Of a stretch of 64,000 nt of DNA, positions 15,744 through 24,655 are shown in pieces. The position numbers and the translations under genes were made by a program. Location of the stretch: the NCBI GenBank assembly GCA_050953365.1, contig JBMNMN010000023.1:1-64000 (forward strand). Reading direction: 5' to 3'. How positions within the stretch are numbered: position 1 is the stretch's first letter; each line of letters opens with the position of its first letter. The notes under the pieces are model-generated. The model made no database searches. It saw nothing but the letters and a program-made list of their open reading frames with translations, and was not told the DNA's origin. This DNA comes from UBA1426 sp050953365. Lineage in GTDB: Bacteria > Bacillota > Clostridia > Peptostreptococcales > Anaerovoracaceae.

Positions 15744-17125
15744 TTATGCCGCACCACCTCAAAACGCTCCATCTTATAATCCTCATAGGGAGAAATACCC
15801 GCTTTTTTCAGTGCAATCTCTACCTGCTGCTCGGGGGTCCTCACTCCTTCCAGGTTGGGAAGAAGCAGTCCGCGTCTGCCGCCCTTGCTGACGATGACAC
15901 CGTAACGGATCACATCCAGCTGATCAATGGAATCGATGGGCTCAGGATCGCCTAATACGTCCACGCTGTAAATCAATTCATCCAACTCATCCTCGGTTAC
16001 CGGATCAAACCTGGGATCCCCCGTGCCCGCGCTGACGGCGTTGCGGATAATCTCGTCGGCTATGCATTCCTCCACCGGGCTGATGGTGCCGATGCAACCC
16101 CTCAAACGGCCATGCTTTTTAAGCGAAACGAAAACCCCCGCTTTCTGTTTTGTCAGCTCCTTTGGCAACCCGGGCGGCCGTTCGATGCATTTTCTGCCTC
16201 GTACGTAGGATTCAAGGGACAGGCGAGCCAGGCTGACATAGGCATCCTCCCGGGCGCGAATCTGTTCCCGCTCTTCCTTTTCTTCCTCTTCATACAACAG
16301 GTCTATGCGACGCAGTTCTTCCGTTCCTGCGGGGTGAAAAGCCGCAACGGCATACCCGACCCCGAAAGGACCTTCATAGGACAAGAGTTCCGAATCCACA
16401 GCCATCCCGTCCAATGCTCCCGCCATGATGATAAAGCTTCGAAGCCCGCACTCTCCGGCGGCTTCCGTGAAACCTTCTTCGAACTTAAGAAATGCTAAAA
16501 AGTCACCCACAGCCATAGCCTGTGTAACCTGCTCGTCAAAGATAGGCCCTTCTTCCGCATAGTCGTAAGGTCCTTCATCCTTCAATCGGTGTGAGAGATC
16601 CCCGCTGGCCACGATGACCGTTCTGCGATCCGTCTCTTTTACCGCTTTTTGGATGCATTTGCCGAAACGATAATGCTCAAGAGGGGTGAGTCCGGAAATG
16701 GAAATGCGAACGACTTTGTAATCATCCAGGTATTGATCAATAAAATAAAGCGGAACCATCACGCCGTGATCCAGCTTTTTTTCACGCTCTCCAAGGGTTC
16801 CGGCGGCCAGCCCTTCACGGCCGGCAAACTCTTCGATCCGGCTTACCAGTTCACTGTCGTAACCCACTTGGATGCGGGTCTTCTCGGCGCCGAATCTTCT
16901 CAGATCCCCGGAAGCGCCCGGTCCGGGCGAAATATGAATGTAGTCCTGATACATGATGGAGTGGGGTGTGATCACCACCACGGTCTCCGGCTTTAATTCC
17001 CCTATTTCCTTTGCAACGCGATGGTAGGCATCAACGGTGTTTTGAATTTCCCGCTCCTGGCCTCTTCCCACCTCCGGCACGATCAGCGGCGGGTGGGGAA
17101 CGATATATGCGGCCACGATGGACAT
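15740..17125 (-). CDS. MEMO (LigB-like) / AMMECR1 fusion protein
   Basis: Residues 1-270 are a MEMO-type LigB-fold domain (IVPHPPLIVPEVGRG, VITPHS, DHGVMVPLYF, VIVASGDLSHR). Residues about 290-461 are an AMMECR1 domain with the signature LRGCIGT and DPRFDPVTEDEL. Both domains occur fused in many anaerobes and, with the adjacent radical SAM gene, complete the AmmeMemoRadiSam set. ATG 17125 is chosen: GGAGG lies 8 nt upstream, against 2 nt for the GTG at 17131. The biochemical role of the set has not been established. Confidence 0.93.
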   Translation of the reverse strand: MSIVAAYIVPHPPLIVPEVGRGQEREIQNTVDAYHRVAKEIGELKPETVVVITPHSIMYQDYIHISPGPGASGDLRRFGAEKTRIQVGYDSELVSRIEEFAGREGLAAGTLGEREKKLDHGVMVPLYFIDQYLDDYKVVRISISGLTPLEHYRFGKCIQKAVKETDRRTVIVASGDLSHRLKDEGPYDYAEEGPIFDEQVTQAMAVGDFLAFLKFEEGFTEAAGECGLRSFIIMAGALDGMAVDSELLSYEGPFGVGYAVAAFHPAGTEELRRIDLLYEEEEKEEREQIRAREDAYVSLARLSLESYVRGRKCIERPPGLPKELTKQKAGVFVSLKKHGRLRGCIGTISPVEECIADEIIRNAVSAGTGDPRFDPVTEDELDELIYSVDVLGDPEPIDSIDQLDVIRYGVIVSKGGRRGLLLPNLEGVRTPEQQVEIALKKAGISPYEDYKMERFEVVRHK

Positions 17126-17149
17126 ATTCACGTCCTCCTTTCTTCCGTA

Positions 17150-18091
17150 TCATCGGAACCTTTCCGCAATCTCCTCTATCTTTCGAAACCTGTGGCTCAC
17201 GCCGGACTTTTTTAATGGCGGGTCGAGCATCTGCCCCAGCTCGGTGAGGGAACTATCGGGGTTTTCCAATCGAAGCACAGCAATTTCCCGCAATTTTTCC
17301 GGCAAACAGGCAAGGCCTCCCTTTGATTCGATAAGTCGAATTGTCTCAATCTGCCGGGAAGCGCTGTTGATGGTCTTATCCAGATTGGCGCTCTCGCAGT
17401 TTACGATGCGGTTTGTCTTGTTGCGAAGTTCTTTGACAATCCGCACGTTTTCAAACTCCATCACGTGTTTGTTTGCTCCAAGCAGCGCGAGAAAATCGCT
17501 GATTTGTTCGCTCTCCTTGAGATATACCACGTAGTTGTTCTTTCTCGTAGTCACCTTGGACCGAAGGCCAAAGCTGTTGATCAGCCGTTTCAAATCATTG
17601 GCCAGAGTGGAACTGTTGCATACGATCTCCATATGATAACCTTTTTCCGGATGGCTGATGGTGCCGGCTCCGAGAAACGTCCCCCGCAAATATGCTCGTT
17701 TGCAACACCTGCTTTTAATGAGGTCCGTAGAAATGTCATCGGGGAAGTAGTTGCAGCCTTCCCTTACCCGAAGTATGCCGGTCTCTCTGAGTATCTGCTC
17801 CGCATTGTTTTCCGCATCGATGGTTAACTCGTAAAGGTAACCTTTTTTCAGCAGATTGCTCTGGCCGATCTTGAGGTTGGCGCTGACGCCAAAATACCTT
17901 TTGATCCGCTTCAGGAATGCCCTGGCAATTGCCGGATTTTCCGTTACGATCTTAAGATCCAGTTTGCCGCCTCCGGACAGTTTTACAGAGCCGCACATGC
18001 GAATAAAGCCGGCGATCTCCGCCAGCGTACAACATTTTTTCCGTTCTTCCGATCGTGCGATCTCGTTTTTCACTTCTGCTGAAAAGGACAT
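17150..18091 (-). CDS. whiA: DNA-binding protein WhiA
   Basis: The product begins MSFSAEVKNEIAR as in Firmicute WhiA. It contains a LAGLIDADG-like N-terminal fold (AYLRGTFLGAGTI, where the endonuclease acidic residues are lost) and a C-terminal HTH (LTELGQMLDPPLKKSGVSHR). WhiA influences cell division and nucleoid functions in Bacillus and sporulation in actinomycetes. GGAGGG precedes ATG 18091. A terminator-like hairpin ends only about 20 nt before the start codon. Confidence 0.96.
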   Translation of the reverse strand: MSFSAEVKNEIARSEERKKCCTLAEIAGFIRMCGSVKLSGGGKLDLKIVTENPAIARAFLKRIKRYFGVSANLKIGQSNLLKKGYLYELTIDAENNAEQILRETGILRVREGCNYFPDDISTDLIKSRCCKRAYLRGTFLGAGTISHPEKGYHMEIVCNSSTLANDLKRLINSFGLRSKVTTRKNNYVVYLKESEQISDFLALLGANKHVMEFENVRIVKELRNKTNRIVNCESANLDKTINSASRQIETIRLIESKGGLACLPEKLREIAVLRLENPDSSLTELGQMLDPPLKKSGVSHRFRKIEEIAERFR

Positions 18092-18110
18092 TCAATCCCT
18101 CCTGTAGAGA

Positions 18111-18158
18111 TAAAAAAGGGACCTGGGAGATGGCAAATCGCTGTAACCGCAGGTCCCT
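18111..18158 (-). terminator. Rho-independent terminator or attenuator between kce and whiA
   Basis: On the minus strand AGGGACCTG (18158-18150) pairs perfectly with CAGGTCCCT (18125-18117), with a 24-nt loop, followed by TTTTTT. The whiA ribosome site starts a few bases later, leaving no room for a separate promoter. WhiA must therefore depend on readthrough, or the hairpin acts as an attenuator. Confidence 0.85.
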
Positions 18159-18169
18159 AAAAGGCTATT

Positions 18170-19000
18170 TTATTTGGCGTATTTGCCTAGGCTTAATATC
18201 TTTCTGGCTTCTTCAGGTGTTGCGATCTCTCTGCCGAAGAATTTGGCCAGCTGGACTACTTTATCCACCATCTCGCCGTTGCTCTTTGCCAGTACGCCTT
18301 TCGACAGATAGAGGCTATCCTCGAAACCTACCCTGACATGGCCGCCCATGATGATGGCTCCCGCGGCAATATCGAAATTGTATCTGCCGATTCCGCAGGC
18401 CGTCCATGTGGATCCGGGAGGAATGCTGCCAACCATGAAAGCCAAATCTCTCAGGGTTGCGCTCATCTGTACGCCGAGTACAAAGTCGAAATGGAGAGGA
18501 TGTACGAGAAGTCCCTTGCGGTCCAATCTCAACGCAATATCTATCATGCCCTTATCGAAGACTTCTATTTCAGGCTTGATACCTTTTTCTTTCATTATTT
18601 TTGCGAAGTTTATGATGGTATTCTCCGTATTGACGAAAATCTCATCGCCGCCGAAGTTCAGGGTACCGCAATCGAGGGTGGCCATCTCCGGAGTCGGAAC
18701 TACGTCTGTGGATGCCAAACGCTCAAGGTCCGTCATTCCCACTGCGCCTCCCGTTGAGGGCTGAATAATGATGTCGGGACAAACTGCCTTGATCCCATCT
18801 ATTGCTTCCTGGAACCTGGCCGTATCCTGAGTGGGGGTACCGTCGTCCCAGCGTACGTGAAGGTGAATTATGGATGCACCGGCATCGTAGGCGGATTTCG
18901 CTTCCCTTACGATCTCCTCAATAGTATAAGGTACCGCCGGATTTTGCTCCTTGGTGACTTCTGCGCCGCAGATGCATGCAGTGATAATTAATTTTTCCAT
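18170..19000 (-). CDS. kce: 3-keto-5-aminohexanoate cleavage enzyme (BKACE family)
   Basis: The sequence follows the DUF849/BKACE pattern and closely the lysine-fermentation enzyme Kce: ITACICGAEVTKEQNPAVPY, IIHLHVRWDDGTPTQD (His pair for the metal), QPSTGGAVGMT, PEMATLDCGTLNFGGDEIFV and GGHVRVGFEDSLYL. Kce converts 3-keto-5-aminohexanoate plus acetyl-CoA to aminobutyryl-CoA and acetoacetate. The rest of the lysine pathway is not in this window. The gene sits between rapZ and whiA, where yvcK is usually found. Other BKACE substrates remain possible. Confidence 0.88.
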   Translation of the reverse strand: MEKLIITACICGAEVTKEQNPAVPYTIEEIVREAKSAYDAGASIIHLHVRWDDGTPTQDTARFQEAIDGIKAVCPDIIIQPSTGGAVGMTDLERLASTDVVPTPEMATLDCGTLNFGGDEIFVNTENTIINFAKIMKEKGIKPEIEVFDKGMIDIALRLDRKGLLVHPLHFDFVLGVQMSATLRDLAFMVGSIPPGSTWTACGIGRYNFDIAAGAIIMGGHVRVGFEDSLYLSKGVLAKSNGEMVDKVVQLAKFFGREIATPEEARKILSLGKYAK

Positions 19001-19147
19001 CTTATCTGACTCCTTTTCTTTTCAGTAATAACGGTTCATATTCATTATAACGTATAAAAGGAAAATTTTCGACTATGGAAAATTTTCTTTGCGGGCAAGG
19101 GAAATCTCCACCTTGAGGGATCCTCCGCCTTGCCATAGATGTCCTAT

Positions 19148-19990
19148 TTATAAGTCTCTGTGAATGGTCAATACCCTCCTCCCCGCTTGCCGGAACATCT
19201 CCGTAAACACATTGGCCATTGTAACGGAGCGATGCTGTCCGCCCGTACACCCAAAAGCCACTACCAATTGCGCTTTTCCCTCTTTTATATAAAACGGGAT
19301 TAATTCGTCGATTAGAGTGTAGACCTTTTCGACAAAGCCCTGTGCCTGGGGGGTCTTCATGACGTAGTCCCGGACCTTCTGGCTGTTGCCCGTAAGATTC
19401 CGCAAGCTGGGCAGATAATATGGATTCGGTATGAATCGCAGGTCAAAGACCATGTCCGCATCCAAAGGAATCCCGTGTTTATAACCAAAGGACTGAATAG
19501 TGATGGTAAATCCGGTAGCCTCCTCAGAGGAAAGCAGGTTTCGCAACTCCTCATGGAGCTGGGCCACCTTCATGTTTGAAGTATCTACAATGTAGTCCGC
19601 TTCTTTGCGGATATCCGTCAGTTTTTCTCTTTCTCTTGCGATTCCGTCAGGTATGCTTCCGTCCAATGCCAACGGGTGAACGCGGCGGGTTTCCTTATAC
19701 CTGCGAATCAGCACTTCATCCGACGCTTCCAGAAAGAGCACTTTGAAATTCATTCCGGCCTTTTTCAGATCCTTAAGACCTTTTTTCAGGTCGTCGAAAA
19801 ACTCGCCACCTCGGATATCGATACCAAAGGCTACCTTTTCTATCTTCTTGTCTTGAGCTACCAACTTGATAAAATTCTTTATCAGTACAGGAGGCAGGTT
19901 GTCAATACAATAGTAGCCAAGGTCTTCCAGGCAGTTCATGGCCTGGCTCTTGCCGGATCCCGATAAACCGGTAACGACAATGAACTCCAT
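19148..19990 (-). CDS. rapZ: RapZ-family nucleotide-binding protein
   Basis: A Walker A motif GLSGSGKS opens the protein. FGIDIRGGEFF, VLFLEASDEVLIRRYKETRR, RFIPNPYYLPSLR and the C-terminal FGCTGGQHRSV complete the family pattern at normal length (280 aa). In Gram-negatives RapZ controls glucosamine-6-phosphate synthase via small RNAs; the Firmicute homologue (YvcJ) binds nucleotides and has an unclear role. It lies two bases downstream of the PHP gene, in the conserved murB-PHP-rapZ order. Confidence 0.95.
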   Translation of the reverse strand: MEFIVVTGLSGSGKSQAMNCLEDLGYYCIDNLPPVLIKNFIKLVAQDKKIEKVAFGIDIRGGEFFDDLKKGLKDLKKAGMNFKVLFLEASDEVLIRRYKETRRVHPLALDGSIPDGIAREREKLTDIRKEADYIVDTSNMKVAQLHEELRNLLSSEEATGFTITIQSFGYKHGIPLDADMVFDLRFIPNPYYLPSLRNLTGNSQKVRDYVMKTPQAQGFVEKVYTLIDELIPFYIKEGKAQLVVAFGCTGGQHRSVTMANVFTEMFRQAGRRVLTIHRDL

Positions 19991-19991
19991 A

Positions 19992-20759
19992 CTACACCTC
20001 CTCTATGTTATCGATACGGGCAGGGTCCACACCCGCTTCAAGGGCTCTCTTCAAGCCGGGTACGAAGGTTCCTACCCTATGCGGTGAATGGGCATCGCTG
20101 CTGATGATGAATCTTACATCCGTTTTGGCAAGTTTCTTAAGTTCCTCTGTGACCGGAGCATCGTGCCATGTGCTGATCTCCATCATAGCGCCCGTTTCTT
20201 CGCAAGCCTTGGCAATGGGCATTAGATCAAAGGGGCCTTTGTCTCCCGGATGGGTCAAAACCTTGATCCGATTCTCATACAACGCCTTGATGACCAGCTC
20301 CGTATTGATTCTTTTCTGCGCGGAATCCACACCCTTTCCGAACCTGGCGGCAATCAAATTCCACAAATGCGTCTTGGCGGCAAGCAATGGCCGCTCGCCG
20401 AAAATACCGTAATGGTAACCGGCCAAAACGTAATCCAATTCTTTAATTTCCTTTTCGGAAACGTCCAATTTCCCGGAAGGGTTAATAATGTTTGCTTCCA
20501 CTCCCAGAAGAATTTGGATGTCAGGGTAAAGAGGCTGAAGGCGCCGTATTTCTTCACGCATCACTGGCAGGTCCTTCCTTTTAACCCCGTAGGTCAGATG
20601 GCCCGGTCCGTGATCGGCAATTCCAATGGTCGACAAACCTTTTTTCAGCGCAGCTTTCACATTATCCTCAATTGACCCCTTGCCGTGTGAAAAGGTGGTG
20701 TGGGTATGAATATCATAAATCATCCGGTATTTCTTCGCATCGTCGTCATATTTACTCAT
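19992..20759 (-). CDS. PHP-domain phosphoesterase
   Basis: Metal-binding PHP motifs are in order: DIHTHTTFSHGKGS, IADHGPGHL, GVEANII, VLTHPGD and IISSDAHSPH. It is a predicted phosphoesterase (histidinol-phosphatase/PHP type) of unknown substrate. ATG 20759 is chosen because GGAG lies 9 nt upstream. The frame continues to GTG 20810, overlapping murB by four bases, but that extension is translated from a duplicated copy of the murB 3' end. Confidence 0.88.
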   Translation of the reverse strand: MSKYDDDAKKYRMIYDIHTHTTFSHGKGSIEDNVKAALKKGLSTIGIADHGPGHLTYGVKRKDLPVMREEIRRLQPLYPDIQILLGVEANIINPSGKLDVSEKEIKELDYVLAGYHYGIFGERPLLAAKTHLWNLIAARFGKGVDSAQKRINTELVIKALYENRIKVLTHPGDKGPFDLMPIAKACEETGAMMEISTWHDAPVTEELKKLAKTDVRFIISSDAHSPHRVGTFVPGLKRALEAGVDPARIDNIEEV

Positions 20760-20773
20760 AGGTGGATTCTCCG

Positions 20774-20830
20774 TCACTCTCCGATAGTCCGTACTTCTAT
20801 TATCTTTCACTCTCCGATAATCCGTACTTC
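20774..20830 (-). repeat. Duplicated 3' end of murB
   Basis: The last 24 nt of murB including TGA (20830-20807) recur at 20797-20774 with one mismatch, separated by 9 nt. The second copy forms the leader of the PHP gene. Confidence 0.9.
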
Positions 20831-21721
20831 CGGCTCCAGACGAACTCCGGAATATTCATACACGCGCTGCTGCACTAACTCCATCAGAGCTATAATATCA
20901 CCGGCGGTGGCTCCCCCCGTATTGATAATAAACCCTGCATGAAGCGGGGATACCATGGCTCCGCCTACCGAAACACCCTTTAGGCCGGCTTCTTGAATCA
21001 GAGTTCCCGCGAAATTTCCCGGAGGGCGCTTGAAAAAGCTGCCTGCGCTGGGGTAATCCAAAGGCTGTTTCTGCTTTCTCCTAGCGTTTAGATCGTTCAT
21101 TTTTGAGGCAATCTGATTTTTATCTCCGGAAGCCAGTTTCAATACTACCGAGAGGATAATCCCTTGTTCTTCCATCAGCCTGCTTTTTCTGTAGCCGTAC
21201 TCCATTTCATCGGCAGACAGGGTATAAATCTCGCCGCCGTCCATTGTAAGAAGCTTTACGGTCTCAACTACCTGGCGCATTTCGCCGTCATAAGCACCCG
21301 CATTCATAAATGCGGCGCCGCCTATGCTTCCCGGAATCCCCGAAGCAAATTCAAAACCCGTGAGGCTGTTCTCCATAGCAGCCTGAGCCACATTTTTCAG
21401 CAAGGCCCCCGCTTCCGCTTCCACTCTGTCGTCAGTAACTTTTATGTCGCTCAACGAGCTTCCGATTTTTACAATGACTCCCCCGTAGCCTCCGTCTTTT
21501 ACCAGCAGATTGGTCCCGTTTCCCATTATGAAATATGGGGCTTTTTCTTCCGCAATGACACTCATGGTATATTGCAATTGAACGATGTTTTTGGGCAAGA
21601 CCAAAAGCGCAGCTTTTCCTCCTGCCTTAAAAGAGGTGTATTCCTGCATGGGCGCGTCTTTCACCAGTTGCTCAGCCCCCATCTGCATCAATAATACCCT
21701 ATAAATCCGGTCCGTATTCAA
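20807..21721 (-). CDS. murB: UDP-N-acetylenolpyruvoylglucosamine reductase
   Basis: It makes UDP-N-acetylmuramate in the cytosol. Visible motifs are MGNGTNLLVKDGG (FAD binding), GIPGSIGGAAFMNAGAYDGE, the type II signature YPSAGSFFKRP with the catalytic Ser, and EVRIIGE at the end. Length (304 aa) is normal. The start is a TTG at 21721 with CGGGGG 7 nt upstream. It leads the murB-PHP-rapZ block. Confidence 0.96.
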   Translation of the reverse strand: MNTDRIYRVLLMQMGAEQLVKDAPMQEYTSFKAGGKAALLVLPKNIVQLQYTMSVIAEEKAPYFIMGNGTNLLVKDGGYGGVIVKIGSSLSDIKVTDDRVEAEAGALLKNVAQAAMENSLTGFEFASGIPGSIGGAAFMNAGAYDGEMRQVVETVKLLTMDGGEIYTLSADEMEYGYRKSRLMEEQGIILSVVLKLASGDKNQIASKMNDLNARRKQKQPLDYPSAGSFFKRPPGNFAGTLIQEAGLKGVSVGGAMVSPLHAGFIINTGGATAGDIIALMELVQQRVYEYSGVRLEPEVRIIGE

Positions 21722-22084
21722 GCGATTGCCCCCGTTTCAATTTGAATATAGTTTGCATCCGGTTTGTAATACATTCATTGTATCTGACTTACCAAGCATT
21801 GTAAAGGTTCCGGAGACTTCGACAGTCTCAAAAAACTTTGCAGTTTCTACATTTTTCGTTAATACGGACGCAGGGACATGCGTGTATATTTATTAATTTT
21901 TGTTGAATAAATATAAAATTTCTATTGCAAAACTCTTTTGTAAGTGTTAAAATTCTCCCATAATCTTATATTTGAACAACAGAAACCGGTGATTATATAT
22001 TCGATGCGCTGTATCTCTATAGCTGGCACCTAACACACAAACACCGGAGACTGCGTGATTGCAATATTGATTGGAGGAAATGAA
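21722..22084 (+). promoter_or_regulatory. argGH upstream region with sigma-A promoter and candidate ARG boxes
   Basis: TTGCAA (21925-21930) and TAAAAT (21948-21953) are 17 nt apart. Just upstream, TGTATATTTATTAA and TTGAATAAATATAA (about 21890-21915) resemble ArgR boxes, which fits arginine repression. The rest of this gap between the divergent murB and argG shows nothing recognisable. Confidence 0.65.
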
Positions 22085-23353
22085 ATGGAAAAGGAAAAAG
22101 TAGTGCTTGCGTATTCGGGCGGTTTGGATACCTCCGTTATTATGGCCTGGTTAAAAGAAAATTACGACTATGATGTCATCGCCGTCTGCTGCAATGCCGG
22201 CCAGGATGACGATTTTGAAGCCATTGAAAAGAAAGCTTACGATACCGGGGCTTCAAAAGCCTATGTGCTGGACATCCGGGAAGAATTCATCACCGATTAT
22301 ATCTGGCCCACGCTAAAAGCCGGCGCCATCTACGAAGGAGACTATCTTCTGGGGACATCCATGGCAAGGCCGCTGATGGCAAAAAAACTGGTTGAAATAG
22401 CGGAAGCCGAAGGCGCGTATTATATAGCCCACGGCTGCACGGGAAAAGGCAATGATCAGGTTCGTTTTGAAGCCACTATCAAGGCGCTGAACCCCGCCAT
22501 CAAGATCATCGCTCCCTGGAGAATCTGGGATCTCAGTTCCCGTGAAGACTGCATCGCTTATGCCAAGGCTCACAATGTTCCCATTACCCAGACAAAAAAG
22601 GATATTTACAGCAGGGATCAGAATATATGGCATATCAGCCATGAAGGCGGAAACCTGGAGAATCCCTGGAACCAGCACGAGGACAATATCCTCAAAATGA
22701 GCGTCACGCCGGAGAACGCCCCCGATGAACCTGCTTATGTGGACATAGACTTTGAAAAAGGCGTTCCCGTGGCTCTGAACGGTGAGAAACTGGGTCCCGT
22801 AGAACTCCTTACCGCTCTCAACAAGCTGGCGGGCGACAACGGTGTAGGCACCATTGACATCATTGAAAACAGGCTGGTGGGCATGAAGTCCAGAGGCGTT
22901 TACGAAACCCCCGGCGGCACGGTTTTGTACAAAGCCCATTCCGCTCTCGAAAAATTGATTCTGGACCGGGATACCATGGCTTATAAGAACATCGTTGCCC
23001 AGAAATATTCCCAATTGGTTTATGACGGGCTCTGGTTCACCCCATTGAAGCAGGCTATCGATGCTTTTGTGGATTCAACTCAGACCATTATAACAGGCAC
23101 GGTCAAGGTCAAATTGTATAAAGGGAACGCCATACCCGTTGCGTCCAAATCGAAGTACTCCTTGTATAGCGAAGAATTTGCCACCTTCAGCAAGGATGAG
23201 GTGTATAATCAAAAAGACGCGGAAGGTTTTATTAACCTGTTCTCACTTCCGTTGAAGATTAGGGCTATCCACAAGCAAAATTTAGAGGGAGGATCCGATA
23301 CTCATGAAACTTTGGAAAGGAAGGTTTTCAAAGGCGGCGAATTCGTCGGCTGA
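22085..23353 (+). CDS. argG: Argininosuccinate synthase
   Basis: It joins citrulline and aspartate using ATP. The N-terminal AYSGGLDTSV is the PP-loop. HGCTGKGNDQVRFE and KKDIYSRDQNIWHISHEGG are family signatures. The longer frame starts at 22055, but ATG 22085 has GGAGG 7 nt upstream and gives the usual 422 residues. It overlaps argH by 50 nt and shares its promoter. Confidence 0.97.
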   Translation: MEKEKVVLAYSGGLDTSVIMAWLKENYDYDVIAVCCNAGQDDDFEAIEKKAYDTGASKAYVLDIREEFITDYIWPTLKAGAIYEGDYLLGTSMARPLMAKKLVEIAEAEGAYYIAHGCTGKGNDQVRFEATIKALNPAIKIIAPWRIWDLSSREDCIAYAKAHNVPITQTKKDIYSRDQNIWHISHEGGNLENPWNQHEDNILKMSVTPENAPDEPAYVDIDFEKGVPVALNGEKLGPVELLTALNKLAGDNGVGTIDIIENRLVGMKSRGVYETPGGTVLYKAHSALEKLILDRDTMAYKNIVAQKYSQLVYDGLWFTPLKQAIDAFVDSTQTIITGTVKVKLYKGNAIPVASKSKYSLYSEEFATFSKDEVYNQKDAEGFINLFSLPLKIRAIHKQNLEGGSDTHETLERKVFKGGEFVG

Positions 23354-24614
23354 GGCATTCAACGCTTCGATTGAAACGGACCAAAGACTATATAAACAGG
23401 ATATTCAAGGCAGTCTGGCCCACGCTCTGATGCTGGGCAGGCAGGGAATCATACCCATGGAGGAAGCCGAAGCGATTCGGCTTTCACTTCGTGAAATCCT
23501 AGAGGATATTGAAAACGGAAAAGTGGAGTTTTCAATAGAGCAGGAAGACATTCACATGAACATAGAAACTCTGCTCACGGAACGCATCGGCGATGCGGGA
23601 AAGAGACTCCATACCGCGCGAAGCCGAAACGACCAGGTGGCAACGGATCTGCGTCTCTATCAAAAGGAAGAAATTCATAAGGTGCAGAGCTTGCTGCAGA
23701 ACTTAATTGACGCGTTGGAAAACCTGGCAGAGCAGCACAAAGAAACAGTAATGCCCGGCTACACCCACCTTCAGAGGGCGCAGCCCGTTACCCTTGCCCT
23801 GCATCTTCGCGCATACGCGGAGATGTTCAAAAGGGATTTTGACCGTTTCCAAGACTGTCTGAAGCGAACGGACCTGCTGCCTTTGGGCGCCGGCGCTCTT
23901 GCCGGCACTACGTATCCGATTGATCGCCATTTTGTTGCCGAGGAACTGGGCTTCTCCGGAATCTGTGAAAATACACTAGATGCCGTCAGCGACCGGGATT
24001 TTGCCATCGAATTTACCGGCTGCTGCGCCATGACCATGATGCACCTTTCTCGTTTTTGTGAAGAGCTCATCCTCTGGAATTCCACGGAATTTGCATTCAT
24101 TGAAATGGATGATGCCTTCAGCACTGGCAGCAGCATCATGCCCCAGAAGAAAAACCCCGATATGGCGGAGCTTATCCGCGGCAAAACCGGACGCGTCTAC
24201 GGCGATCTCTTCGCTCTGCTGACCATTATGAAAGGACTTCCCTTGGCTTATAACAAGGACATGCAGGAGGATAAACCTCCCCTTTTCGATGCGGGAGATA
24301 CGCTGAAGGACTGCCTTTCTATTTTCACACAAGTCATAAGCACCATGGAAATCAAGACGCAAAACATGGAAAAGGCAGCAAACTCGGGGTTCATGAATGC
24401 CACGGATGCGGCGGATTACCTTGTAAAGAAAGGGCTTCCATTCCGGGATTGCCATGAGATTATCGGCAAAATGGTTCTCTATTGCATCAAAGAAAACAAA
24501 AACCTGGATGACCTGACATTAAAAGAGTTCAAGAACTTTTCGCCTCTGTTCGAGGCGGACATCTACGATGCCATTGACGTAAAGAAACGCGCCCTCCGCA
24601 CTGTTAAGGGATAA
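23304..24614 (+). CDS. argH: Argininosuccinate lyase
   Basis: It cleaves argininosuccinate to arginine and fumarate. WKGRFSKAANSSAEAFNASI starts it. HTARSRNDQVATD, GYTHLQRAQPVT and the signature loop GSSIMPQKKNPD with the catalytic Ser are intact. GGGAGG precedes ATG 23304 inside the end of argG, so translation is probably coupled. No terminator is obvious after TAA 24614. Confidence 0.97.
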   Translation: MKLWKGRFSKAANSSAEAFNASIETDQRLYKQDIQGSLAHALMLGRQGIIPMEEAEAIRLSLREILEDIENGKVEFSIEQEDIHMNIETLLTERIGDAGKRLHTARSRNDQVATDLRLYQKEEIHKVQSLLQNLIDALENLAEQHKETVMPGYTHLQRAQPVTLALHLRAYAEMFKRDFDRFQDCLKRTDLLPLGAGALAGTTYPIDRHFVAEELGFSGICENTLDAVSDRDFAIEFTGCCAMTMMHLSRFCEELILWNSTEFAFIEMDDAFSTGSSIMPQKKNPDMAELIRGKTGRVYGDLFALLTIMKGLPLAYNKDMQEDKPPLFDAGDTLKDCLSIFTQVISTMEIKTQNMEKAANSGFMNATDAADYLVKKGLPFRDCHEIIGKMVLYCIKENKNLDDLTLKEFKNFSPLFEADIYDAIDVKKRALRTVKG

Positions 24615-24655
24615 AGAACACAATAGTTCTAACTGCGTACGGACTGATACAGGCG

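Noticed and set aside
22313..23014. Long minus-strand frame inside argG
   Set aside because: It lies wholly within a well supported essential gene and has no family features.
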